From Bacteroidota bacterium (GTDB lineage: Bacteria > Bacteroidota > Bacteroidia > Sphingobacteriales > Sphingobacteriaceae), in the NCBI GenBank assembly GCA_026224775.1, contig JAMFRP010000048.1, positions 1-46,497 of the forward strand: DNA of 46,497 nt. Reading direction: 5' to 3'. Below the pieces are notes generated by a model. That model was not told the origin of the DNA. It made no database searches and was given only the letters and a program-made list of their open reading frames with translations. Within the stretch, counting starts at the first letter, position 1. Each line of letters opens with the position of its first letter. The position numbers and the translations under genes are program-made. Positions 35,878 through 43,491 of this stretch are shown here, one piece after another.

Positions 35878-36981
35878 ATGCAAGAATATTTACATACCTA
35901 TCCCGTATTATATTATCTTTTCATTATAGCTTTCTCTATACTGATAACTGTACTAGCAATCCCTTCAATACTACATGTTGCCCGCGAACGTCATTTATAC
36001 GATGATCTTGGCAGTTTTAGAAAGCATCACGATCATGGCATACCACGCCTTGGCGGTGTTGGCATTTTTGTGAGTTTTACCATAACATCACTTTTATTTG
36101 GTTTTGCAGATAAATCCCTGCCCATTAATTACCTGCTTACTGCCTGTATTATTTTGTTTGCAATGGGCCTTAAGGATGATTTAACCGGCGTACACTCTAC
36201 CACAAAATTTATAATGCAGTTTATTGTAGCGGGAATATTGGTTGTGCTTGGTAATATACGCTTAACCAGCATGTATGGCATTTTTGGGATCACCGAGTTA
36301 CCATATTTTGTAAGCGCACTGCTATCTATTTTGCTTATTATGCTTATTGTTAATGCCTTTAATTTGATAGATGGAATTGATGGTTTAGCATCAGTTACTG
36401 GCATGATGGTTAACGGCATTTTTGCTGCCCTGTTTATTTACATGAAGCATTATGAGCTTGCCGCGGTTGCACTGGCTATGGTGGGCGCTACAACAGGTTT
36501 CCTGAAATTTAATTTATCGCCCGCGAAAATATTTATGGGCGATACCGGATCATTGCTGATCGGATTAATATCGGCAGTAATGGCATTTAAGTTTATTGAG
36601 TTAAACAAATTTACCGGTATCAATATGCCTGCGGTATTTAACGCGCCTGCATTAACCTTCGCTATACTAATTGGCCCAATATTTGATACTTTACGTGTAT
36701 TTACCATGCGTATTGCAAGTGGCGTATCACCTTTTAAGGCCGATCGTAACCATATGCACCACCGTATATTAACGCTTGGCTACAGTCATATACAAACCAC
36801 TTTAATTTTGGCCGGCCTTAATGCACTATCGGTTGTTATTGTACTGGTATTCGGCTACATTGGTAACTCTACATTAATATTGTTAATAACAGGGGTATCA
36901 TTGTTATTTAATTGGCTCATTACCTTCCTTACCCGCTCAAAAGAACGCGAGAATCTGGCGTTACGCAATTTATTTGCTTAA
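35878..36981 (+). CDS. WecA/MraY-type undecaprenyl-phosphate GlcNAc-1-P transferase
   Basis: A 367-residue integral membrane phosphoglycosyltransferase that starts polysaccharide synthesis by moving a HexNAc-1-phosphate from UDP-HexNAc onto undecaprenyl phosphate. About 10-11 helices. Catalytic signatures are HGIPRLGG (53-60), MGLKDDLTG (96-104), NAFNLIDGIDGLAS (159-172), FMGDTGS (219-225) and HMHHR near residue 284. It is probably the initiating enzyme for the locus, although a housekeeping role is possible. ATG at 35878. Confidence 0.92.
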   Translation: MQEYLHTYPVLYYLFIIAFSILITVLAIPSILHVARERHLYDDLGSFRKHHDHGIPRLGGVGIFVSFTITSLLFGFADKSLPINYLLTACIILFAMGLKDDLTGVHSTTKFIMQFIVAGILVVLGNIRLTSMYGIFGITELPYFVSALLSILLIMLIVNAFNLIDGIDGLASVTGMMVNGIFAALFIYMKHYELAAVALAMVGATTGFLKFNLSPAKIFMGDTGSLLIGLISAVMAFKFIELNKFTGINMPAVFNAPALTFAILIGPIFDTLRVFTMRIASGVSPFKADRNHMHHRILTLGYSHIQTTLILAGLNALSVVIVLVFGYIGNSTLILLITGVSLLFNWLITFLTRSKERENLALRNLFA

Positions 36982-37081
36982 TTATTTTGTTCATCTAGCC
37001 TGTTTTGACAAGGTTAGGTGGCACTAAATGAAACTATTTATTTAATTTTAAGTTGTATAGTTCATTAACCTTTCATTAAAA

Positions 37082-37651
37082 ATGTCGTCCCATCATATCG
37101 TTCGCGAGAAGCAGGAACCCGCTTTACTGGTATTGGGGCTGGATGCCTTTTCGGATGAATTATTGGGGCAGTTGCTGGAGTGGAGCCCAACCGTTATTGT
37201 CACCGAACAAACAGCCGAAAATGTTAATGCTTATGGCATTAAGATAGACTGGATAATCTCAAACGAATTTAATGATTACCTGCAATCGGATATGAAATGG
37301 ATGCCTGCAGGCGACGGCCCCATTGTAGAAACCGCGCTTAAGTATTTAATTACCCATAGTTATCCGGCTGTTAATGTTATAGCAGATGAGTTACAATTAA
37401 AGGATTACCTTTTTTTTGTTGATAAGATTGATGTGGTGATTTTTTATAATAATAAAAAGATATGCGCAATTAATTCCGGCTATAGCAAGTGGAAACCTGC
37501 CGGTGAAATAATAGAGTTTTTATCAGAACCGCAACAGCTTCATACCAGTGGTTTAGTTATGCTGAGCCATAACCGTTACCAAACGGTACAAGATGGTTTT
37601 TTTAGCATACAATTTGAACAACCTTTTTTATTTATAGCAGAGGATTTGTAG
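37082..37651 (+). CDS. thiamine pyrophosphokinase-like protein lacking catalytic motifs
   Basis: A 190-residue protein. From memory, the N-terminus SSHHIVREKQEPALL and the LLGQLLEWSP block are characteristic of thiamine pyrophosphokinases of Sphingobacteriaceae. However, the residues that line up with the active site are changed. The GDFD motif is SNEF (in DWIISNEFND), the DKTD motif is DGPIV, and the ATGxRxDH region is IADELQLKDY. It is also shorter than the usual roughly 215 residues. I infer a TPK-fold paralog that has lost kinase activity. A weakly related enzyme with its own site is the alternative. The gene is 100 nt after the WecA-like gene. Confidence 0.55.
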   Translation: MSSHHIVREKQEPALLVLGLDAFSDELLGQLLEWSPTVIVTEQTAENVNAYGIKIDWIISNEFNDYLQSDMKWMPAGDGPIVETALKYLITHSYPAVNVIADELQLKDYLFFVDKIDVVIFYNNKKICAINSGYSKWKPAGEIIEFLSEPQQLHTSGLVMLSHNRYQTVQDGFFSIQFEQPFLFIAEDL

Positions 37652-37656
37652 CAGAT

Positions 37657-37716
37657 TTGTCAGCAATGACAATTTTATTATTCCCAATTGACATTCTTCG
37701 TTCCTCAGAATGACAA
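37657..37716. repeat. small palindrome and half copy of the TCATTCTGAG element
   Basis: TTGTCA-gcaa-TGACAA (37657-37672) is a perfect 6-bp palindrome just after the TPK-like stop. Bases 37693-37716 (ATTCTTCG..CTCAGAATGACAA) resemble the right arm of the full inverted element at 38935-38965, with a small deletion. It looks like a decayed copy between convergent genes. Confidence 0.6.
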
Positions 37717-37764
37717 GGATATTATTGATTCGTACCCCCATAATAAGGTAAAAAACTTATTATA

Positions 37765-38841
37765 CTATTTTAACGCTTCAACTCCTAGCTTTTTAGCCAG
37801 GTCATTTAGATCGTTGGCGACTGCGTCAACCAATGGGATGCCATTTTTTAGTCTGTCTGCATGTGCTTCTAATTCCGGCTCGCCGGGGATGATTACTTTT
37901 TGATCGGGATTAATGGTTGATGCTGATTTGAACCGCTCTATCCAATTATCCAGGTGTGATTTAAATTCATCAACCGGCCTGAAACCATCTACCCGCATCG
38001 CTCCCAAAAAATGACCTATACCTTTGCCAACAGGATCATTTGGCGGATCTAAAAAAGCCACGAATGGTGGAACCCACGGGCCATAATTCGCGCCTGATAA
38101 TACGGCTGATAAAATATCTACCGTAGCGCTTAAGCCAAAACCTTTATGGCTGCCGTGTTCCCTGTCGCTGCCCAGAGGTAGTAGTGAGCCGCTTGTTTTT
38201 AAGGCATGCGGGTCGGTTGTGTAATTACCTTGTTCGTCCTGTATCCAGCCTTCAGGCACTTGTTTGCCCAGGCGTTGCGCTATTTCCAGTTTTCCATTTG
38301 CTGCCGCGGATGTGGCCATATCCACAATTACAGGCGGGTATTTGCCTGCCGGGAAAGCGTAACACATCGGGTTAGTCCCCAATAAACGTTCGTTTGAAAA
38401 GGTTGGAGCTACCAGCGGACTTGCATTCGTCATGGCGAAGCCGATCATATCCTTTTCAACCGCCATCAACCCGTGGTAACCGGCAATGCCAAAATGGTTG
38501 GAATTACGCACCGATACCCATCCTGAGCCATATTTCTCAGCTTTTTTAATCGCTATCTGCATGGCAAATGGCGCTACCACTAAACCCAAACCTCCATCGC
38601 CATCCACAGTGGCTGTAGTTGGCGTTTCGTGGACTATTTTAATGTTTGGTGTAGCATTGATTCTTTGCTTCTCCCAAAGGCGTACATAACCAGTTAAACG
38701 GGCTACACCGTGCGAATCAATCCCACGAAGATCGGACAGTAATAAAACATCGGCGGCTAGGACGGCATGTTCCTGGCTGCAGCCCATGGCCAGGAATATA
38801 TTTTGGGTAAATGCGCGTAATATGGATTCGGATACGATCAT
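37765..38841 (-). CDS. malate/L-lactate dehydrogenase family protein (Ldh_2)
   Basis: A 358-residue NAD(P)H-dependent oxidoreductase of the Ldh_2/MDH2 superfamily (YlbC/YiaK/Mdh type), which reduces 2-oxoacids and is unrelated in fold to classical LDH. Signatures: LRGIDSHGVARL (38-49), VRNSNHFGIAGYHG (111-124) with the catalytic-type H116, NPMCYAFPAG and LPLGSDREHGSHKGFGL. Substrate (malate, ureidoglycolate, diketogulonate) is not readable. Its -7 box sits 5 nt before the ATG. Confidence 0.88.
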   Translation of the reverse strand: MIVSESILRAFTQNIFLAMGCSQEHAVLAADVLLLSDLRGIDSHGVARLTGYVRLWEKQRINATPNIKIVHETPTTATVDGDGGLGLVVAPFAMQIAIKKAEKYGSGWVSVRNSNHFGIAGYHGLMAVEKDMIGFAMTNASPLVAPTFSNERLLGTNPMCYAFPAGKYPPVIVDMATSAAANGKLEIAQRLGKQVPEGWIQDEQGNYTTDPHALKTSGSLLPLGSDREHGSHKGFGLSATVDILSAVLSGANYGPWVPPFVAFLDPPNDPVGKGIGHFLGAMRVDGFRPVDEFKSHLDNWIERFKSASTINPDQKVIIPGEPELEAHADRLKNGIPLVDAVANDLNDLAKKLGVEALK

Positions 38842-38846
38842 GAGGG

Positions 38847-38854
38847 CAAATATA
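38847..38854 (-). promoter_or_regulatory. -7 box 5 nt before the dehydrogenase ATG
   Basis: TATATTTG is a perfect TAnnTTTG, separated from the ATG by 5 nt, so transcription should begin at or next to the start codon. Confidence 0.45.
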
Positions 38855-38877
38855 GTTGTTTGGCTATATTAAATTAG

Positions 38878-38965
38878 TTGTCATTCTGAGCGAAGTGAAG
38901 AATCTATCTGTTATATATGGCGTAAATGTCTATCGATAGATTCTTCGCTTCGCTCAGAATGACAA
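38878..38965. repeat. 31-bp inverted repeat, TCATTCTGAGCGAAG-type element
   Basis: The arms 38878-38908 and 38935-38965 are reverse complements over 31 bases with one mismatch, separated by 26 nt. The TGTCATTCTGAGCGAAG core is a dispersed palindromic element seen in many Bacteroidota genomes. It lies between the dehydrogenase start and the NHL protein stop, 13 nt from the latter. Confidence 0.9.
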
Positions 38966-38978
38966 AGATTTATAGAGA

Positions 38979-40226
38979 TTAGTTAGGTAAGTATTGCGGT
39001 CGTTTCTTCACAAAAATGTTAAACAGCGTTTTGCTATTTGCCTTTTTAACCGTGTTGATACTATTGGTACGTTTGCGCTGAACCGCGGAAATTGCTTTGC
39101 CATTTATTGACCCTACACTACCGCTGCCTGCAATGGTGCTTACCACCCCGGCAGGGGTTATTTTGCGGATAACATTGTTGTAAGTATCGGCTACATAAAC
39201 ATTGCCTGTAGCATCAACCGCTATGCCCGACGGGCCGTTGAATGACGCCGCGACACCGGTGCTATCTGCCTGCCCGGCATTTCCATTGCCCGCGAAGGTG
39301 GTTACGTTGCCGTTCGGATCAATCTTACGGATAAGATCGGTAACATATTCGGTTACATACAAATTGCCTGATGCATCAGCTGCAATGCTGTTTGGGAAGT
39401 AGAACGCGGCAGCAGTGCCTTGTCCGTTAATGGATGCTGTGGTATCGCTACCCGCAAGAGTGGTTACTTGCCCGCCGCTTATTTTGCGGATGAGGTTGTT
39501 GAGCATATCCGCCACGTAAATATTGCCTGATTTATCCAAGGTTAGTCCGACAGGGTTATTAAATGTTGCTGCAAGTAGCGCTGCACCGTTGGTCGCACCC
39601 GGATTATCATTACCTGCAATAGTAGTTACGCTACCGGCAGGGGTAACCATACGAATGAGGTTGTTGCCAGCATCAGATACATAAACATTGCCCTGCGCAT
39701 CGCAAGCCACGCCGCTTGGCCCGAAAAAGTATGCAGCCGCGCCAATGCCATCAACCGAGCCGGTGCTATCGCTGCCTGCAAGTGTGCTTACAAGCCCCGT
39801 TGGTGTTATTCTACGGATCTGATTATTATTATCATCTGCTACATAGATATTGCCTGATGGGTCGACTGTTAAGCTGGTTGGCCCGTTGAAAGTGGCTACG
39901 TTTCCGACACCGTTTATGGAGCCTTGTATACCGTTACCGGCCAGCGTGCTTACTATGCCGGTTGTGGATATTTTGCGGATCTCGTTATTGCCATAATCGG
40001 CTACATATATATTGCCCGCGGCATCAACTGCTACACCGGTTGGGCCATTGAATGATGCTATGGAATCCGCAGCGGTGCTATCTTTCCCGGTACTGCCGGT
40101 GCCCCCGGCATCATATTTGGTACTTGTTGGTATAGGCGATCTTTTTGTGCAAGCGTTAAAAAAACAAATCATTATCACCATAAAGGGCACGGTAAATAAA
40201 AATTGTTTTTTTAAACGTGTCTTCAT
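38979..40226 (-). CDS. NHL-repeat beta-propeller lipoprotein with atypical C-terminus
   Basis: A 415-residue exported lipoprotein. The signal is MKTRLKKQFLFTVPFMVIMI with Cys26 in the FNAC lipobox, followed by a Ser/Thr/Gly-rich linker. Six NHL repeats (period about 56 residues) then build a beta-propeller. Each has GPxGxxxDxxGNxYVADxxNNxIRKI, joined by STLAGxxxxGSxNG. After the sixth repeat a seventh unit begins (STIAGSGSVGSINGK) but turns into an unrelated basic tail (SAVQRKRTNSINTVKK). The tail ends near the 38878-38965 repeat. Such propellers bind proteins or sugars at the cell surface; the ligand is unknown. Confidence 0.87.
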   Translation of the reverse strand: MKTRLKKQFLFTVPFMVIMICFFNACTKRSPIPTSTKYDAGGTGSTGKDSTAADSIASFNGPTGVAVDAAGNIYVADYGNNEIRKISTTGIVSTLAGNGIQGSINGVGNVATFNGPTSLTVDPSGNIYVADDNNNQIRRITPTGLVSTLAGSDSTGSVDGIGAAAYFFGPSGVACDAQGNVYVSDAGNNLIRMVTPAGSVTTIAGNDNPGATNGAALLAATFNNPVGLTLDKSGNIYVADMLNNLIRKISGGQVTTLAGSDTTASINGQGTAAAFYFPNSIAADASGNLYVTEYVTDLIRKIDPNGNVTTFAGNGNAGQADSTGVAASFNGPSGIAVDATGNVYVADTYNNVIRKITPAGVVSTIAGSGSVGSINGKAISAVQRKRTNSINTVKKANSKTLFNIFVKKRPQYLPN

Positions 40227-40289
40227 TTGTGTTTGACAGTAGCTATCGGTTTGGATTTTTTAAAGGTAGAATTAATGGCTCAATATAAA

Positions 40290-40826
40290 TCAATTATCTA
40301 ACTTTTTCAACAATTGCAACCCTTGTTCCCATTGGCCTAGTCCGGATGCTGCATTAATATGATCGGCATCGCCTATGTTTACTACTTCGCTGCCCCACGC
40401 CGCTGCAAATTGTTCGGCGCGGGCGGTAGTTACATAAAAATCATTAGTGCTGATTACGGTGCTGGTTTTAAAAGGCAATTTAATAAGTGGGACAGGTGTA
40501 AAGCCGCTTGTACCGGGAGGGTAAGAGTCGACTTCGGTATCACTTGGGGCAACTAATAAAGCGCCCTTAATTTTGATGTTGAATTTTTGTGCCCAGTAAG
40601 CCACAGTGGTGCAGGCTAGACTGTGCGCTACCAAAATAACTTCGGCAGGGTTATGTTTTTTTATTTCTGTATTGATGGTTTCGATCCAATCGGAGCATAC
40701 GGGCGTTTCCCAATCTTTTTGTTCGACACGGATGAGGCTGTATTCTTTTTCCCAGATGGATTGCCAATGTTGCGGCCCGGAATTGCCTAAACCGGGGAGG
40801 ATAAGGATGGTGGATTGGAATTGCAT
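40290..40826 (-). CDS. RBBP9/YdeN-family alpha/beta serine hydrolase
   Basis: A 178-residue small alpha/beta hydrolase. Opening motif ILILPGLGNSGPQHWQSIWE, the nucleophile elbow VAHSLACT (Ser near residue 68) and the C-terminal GDADHINAASGLGQW supply the Ser-Asp-His triad. Family members are serine hydrolases of unknown physiological substrate. Its -7 box is 5 nt before ATG, and it is read alone. Confidence 0.9.
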   Translation of the reverse strand: MQFQSTILILPGLGNSGPQHWQSIWEKEYSLIRVEQKDWETPVCSDWIETINTEIKKHNPAEVILVAHSLACTTVAYWAQKFNIKIKGALLVAPSDTEVDSYPPGTSGFTPVPLIKLPFKTSTVISTNDFYVTTARAEQFAAAWGSEVVNIGDADHINAASGLGQWEQGLQLLKKLDN

Positions 40827-40831
40827 GGATA

Positions 40832-40839
40832 CAAAGATA
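40832..40839 (-). promoter_or_regulatory. -7 box 5 nt before the hydrolase ATG
   Basis: TATCTTTG is a perfect TAnnTTTG, separated from the ATG by 5 nt. No convincing -33 box is seen. Confidence 0.45.
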
Positions 40840-40915
40840 TTGAAAAGCGTGATTGAAAGGAATTAAGCAGTTTCCTTTGTACTGTTGACTTTCTTTTGGT
40901 GTCGCTGCGCTAAGC

Positions 40916-40950
40916 GTTACTTTCTTTTTGGCCGTCAAAAAGAAAGTAAC
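40916..40950. repeat. perfect 14-bp hairpin GTTACTTTCTTTTT / AAAAAGAAAGTAAC
   Basis: The two 14-nt arms (40916-40929 and 40937-40950) are exact reverse complements around a 7-nt loop, GGCCGTC. The TTTCTTTTTGGCCGTCAAAA core is a dispersed element known in Bacteroidota genomes. The T-rich arms could also serve as a terminator in either direction. Confidence 0.85.
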
Positions 40951-41081
40951 CAAAGAAACTCCCGGCTGGGCCTGCCTCTATTAGTGTTTGTGCCGTTACT
41001 TCTGGTGTGGTTGCCGAACCAGACGATGCCGGTTTTTGCGGTTAACGGTTGGACTATGCTTTTGACTATCGGCTATTAGAA

Positions 41082-41165
41082 CGTCATTGCGAGGTACGAA
41101 GCAATCCCCGACTTACAGAGCGGCTCTGCATAACTTGGGATTGCCACGCTTCGCTCGCAATGACG
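41082..41165. repeat. CGTCATTGCGAGG-type inverted repeat element
   Basis: The left arm begins CGTCATTGCGAGG at 41082 and the right arm ends CTCGCAATGACG at 41165. The outer 12 bases pair perfectly, and the inner parts (GAAGCAATCCC / GGGATTGC) pair with a few indels. This is a widespread intergenic palindrome. Confidence 0.88.
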
Positions 41166-41179
41166 CGTGGAGATAGATC

Positions 41180-42784
41180 TTATTTTTCCGTCAATACCGT
41201 AAACTTAAAATCCAACGGTTCAAAATGGCGGACTAACTCATCGATCAGTTCCTGTCCCCATTTTACGTAGAAGAGGCCGAAGTTTTCGGTGCGTTCCTGT
41301 AAGCTGTTTTTGGGAAACAGATCAGCTTTGATGCCTTCTACCTGCTCGAGACTGGCGTGGTAGTTTATTTTTTCGGCTTTTACCAGTTTCTTTTCGAGGT
41401 TATTGATGGCGTGTTTTAAACGGGCCTGCACCGCTTCGGCAGAAGGGGCGAGGGTGTTATCTATTTTAAAGGCACGCAGTTTTATTTTCTCGAAGATCGC
41501 GGTTAGTTCCCGCCATTCTTCGGCTAGGGACAAATTATGGTCGCTGTGTTTTTTTACCCAATCACTTTTTATGGTATCGGTAGGTTTAAACAGATCGGCA
41601 TTGTGCAGATCCATCTTCGCTATTTTTGACGCGTGTTCCTTACGGATGATCAAACCCGAATTACGTAATATCAGAATAGGAAAATCAACTTTATAATGCT
41701 CGAAGTTTGATTTTAGTTCCAACCAGTAAACAACTTCGGCACCACCGCCAACATAGGCGATGTTAGGTAAAATGCATTCCTGATACAATGGGCGCATTAC
41801 TACGTTCGGACTAAAGCGCTCGGGATATTGGTTAATTTCCTGTAATAGCTCCTCTTTTGTAAAGCTGATCTCAGTATTTAAAACCTTATAGCTGTTATCT
41901 TCAAAAACAATCCGTTCGCGCAGGTGATCCTGCAGGTAGAAGAAATTTATTTCGCGGGGATTAACCTGTATGTGTACGCCCAGTTTTTGCAATTGTTCGT
42001 TTGTGGCGGTGATATTTTTAAAGCTGATCTGCTCCGTAATATCCTGTGCCATGATCGGGGCGAATTGCTGTTTGAGGCGATGGTCGTCGGCGTCAATAAT
42101 CACCAAACCGTATTTACCGAATAGCGCATCCACCATATAGCGGGTGGCATCGGCGAGTTTATCAAACTTGCTGTAGGCGGTTTCTACAATCTTAGCAAGC
42201 TCGGGGGCATGATGATCTAAACCTAAAACACCTTTGTATTGGTTAAGCGCCTGGCGAATGGTATCTGGGTTGATGCGGCCTGTGGCGCCGGTTGCCTCGT
42301 ACCACCAGTGCACTTTTTTGCCGCCGATGTTGGTATAGTTGATTTCGGCAAAATCATGATCCTCTGATGCCATCCAATAAACGGGCACAAAGTTTTTATC
42401 AGGAAACTGTGTTTTTAGCTGTTGAGCTAACTTTATAGCTGTCGCTATTTTGTAGATAAAATATAATGGTCCCGCGAATATATTCAGCTGGTGACCGGTA
42501 GTAATGGTATATGTGTTTGCTTCTTTTAGCGAAATGATATTATTCAATACCAATTGAGATACTGAACAGTCGAAATTGGTGATCCTGGCGTATTGTTCGC
42601 TTAAAACGCTGGCTAAAATCTCGCGATCTGCAACAATCTTTTTGCTTTTAAGCAGTTCGGAAAACCCGTTAATATCGGGGCGGTGACTGTAAAAAGGCCT
42701 TAGTTCGGCAGTATCGTCGATGTAATCAATTACTGTCTGAGAAAAGTAACCGGTTTCTTTATAGCTTATACAGGAGGCTTCCAT
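41180..42784 (-). CDS. bshC: putative cysteine ligase BshC (bacillithiol synthesis)
   Basis: A 534-residue enzyme that joins cysteine to GlcN-malate, the last step of bacillithiol synthesis. Signatures: TTGHQLNIFAGP (95-106) with the HIGH-like site, PVYWMASEDHDFAEI (134-148) and, further on, RPLYQECILPNIAYVGG. A C-terminal coiled-coil region (NNLEKKLVKAEK) is typical. It has its own -7 box, with a TTG 20 nt further upstream as a -33 candidate. The other bacillithiol genes are not in the window. Confidence 0.93.
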   Translation of the reverse strand: MEASCISYKETGYFSQTVIDYIDDTAELRPFYSHRPDINGFSELLKSKKIVADREILASVLSEQYARITNFDCSVSQLVLNNIISLKEANTYTITTGHQLNIFAGPLYFIYKIATAIKLAQQLKTQFPDKNFVPVYWMASEDHDFAEINYTNIGGKKVHWWYEATGATGRINPDTIRQALNQYKGVLGLDHHAPELAKIVETAYSKFDKLADATRYMVDALFGKYGLVIIDADDHRLKQQFAPIMAQDITEQISFKNITATNEQLQKLGVHIQVNPREINFFYLQDHLRERIVFEDNSYKVLNTEISFTKEELLQEINQYPERFSPNVVMRPLYQECILPNIAYVGGGAEVVYWLELKSNFEHYKVDFPILILRNSGLIIRKEHASKIAKMDLHNADLFKPTDTIKSDWVKKHSDHNLSLAEEWRELTAIFEKIKLRAFKIDNTLAPSAEAVQARLKHAINNLEKKLVKAEKINYHASLEQVEGIKADLFPKNSLQERTENFGLFYVKWGQELIDELVRHFEPLDFKFTVLTEK

Positions 42785-42789
42785 TGGCC

Positions 42790-42797
42790 CAAATGTA
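42790..42797 (-). promoter_or_regulatory. -7 box 5 nt before the bshC ATG
   Basis: TACATTTG, a perfect TAnnTTTG, 5 nt before ATG, with TTG 20 nt upstream as -33. This is the best-supported of the three short-leader promoters. Confidence 0.5.
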
Positions 42798-42863
42798 TAA
42801 GCATTCGGCTAATTACACAATTCGTTTGGATTATTTTACATTGCATCAATAGTGAAACTGATA

Positions 42864-43475
42864 TTAATCAGTAGCACTGCCTTGGAATGGTACAATACTA
42901 TCAGATATTGTTTTGCCTGTTTTGCCATCAATCATTACAACTCTCATATTACATTTACACACTGGGCCAATTATTACCTGATAATAAGAAGGATCTCCGA
43001 AACTTTTTCTATATACAGTCCAATTTTGACTGGATTGCATTATATTAATGTTAAACTCTTTTTTAAGTTTTATAGCCAAATCATAAATAGAAAAGCTATA
43101 ATTTTGATCGAAATTTATTTGTTTAACTAATTTTCCATTTTCGTTATATTCATCTGAGAATCCTATTGTACAACCAGAAAATTCTTTACTGGTACTTTTA
43201 AGTTTCCCGATTTTTTTATAATAATTGTTGTAGAGAATAAATGGGCTATTTAATTTTTGAATTTGTTCTACATAGACATTGTCAGCATCGTATTGCATTA
43301 TTGTAGTTCCATCTTTTAAAGTATCATTTACTTGTAAAAGACTAGTTTTATTATAAGTTTTTTTAGACTCGAATCTTTCAATATCAAACTTATTTGTATT
43401 AATGGTTTGCGCGAAACTTTTTGTGGCACATAATAAACCCAATCCAATCAGAAAGATATAAATGAGCTTTTTCAT
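42864..43475 (-). CDS. secreted protein of unknown function
   Basis: A 203-residue protein I do not recognise. The N-terminus MKKLIYIFLIGLGLLCATKSFAQ is a signal peptide with a probable cleavage after FAQ or ATKSFA. The mature part is polar and lysine-rich, with a C-terminal IIGPVCKCNMRVVMIDGKTGK segment that has a close cysteine pair. No transmembrane helix or sorting tail is present at the C-terminus. The gene begins 16 nt after the rimO stop and is probably cotranscribed with it. Confidence 0.65.
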   Translation of the reverse strand: MKKLIYIFLIGLGLLCATKSFAQTINTNKFDIERFESKKTYNKTSLLQVNDTLKDGTTIMQYDADNVYVEQIQKLNSPFILYNNYYKKIGKLKSTSKEFSGCTIGFSDEYNENGKLVKQINFDQNYSFSIYDLAIKLKKEFNINIMQSSQNWTVYRKSFGDPSYYQVIIGPVCKCNMRVVMIDGKTGKTISDSIVPFQGSATD

Positions 43476-43491
43476 GATTGTAATATAGGGA

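Larger units (their letters stand above)
40827..41179. other. 353-nt intergenic region with two palindromic elements, no gene seen
   Basis: Between the hydrolase start and the bshC stop. It contains the hydrolase promoter box, a perfect 14-bp hairpin (40916-40950) and a CGTCATTGCGAGG-type inverted element (41082-41165). The stretch between them (about 40951-41081) has no coding or structural signal I can support. Confidence 0.7.

Noticed and set aside
38979..39130. Simple frameshift at the end of the NHL-repeat gene
   Set aside because: Neither of the other two frames gives a recognisable NHL repeat after the break, so one inserted or deleted base does not explain the tail.
42864..43475. Secreted hypothetical protein as a possible exosortase substrate
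   Set aside because: It has a signal peptide but no C-terminal hydrophobic helix followed by basic residues.
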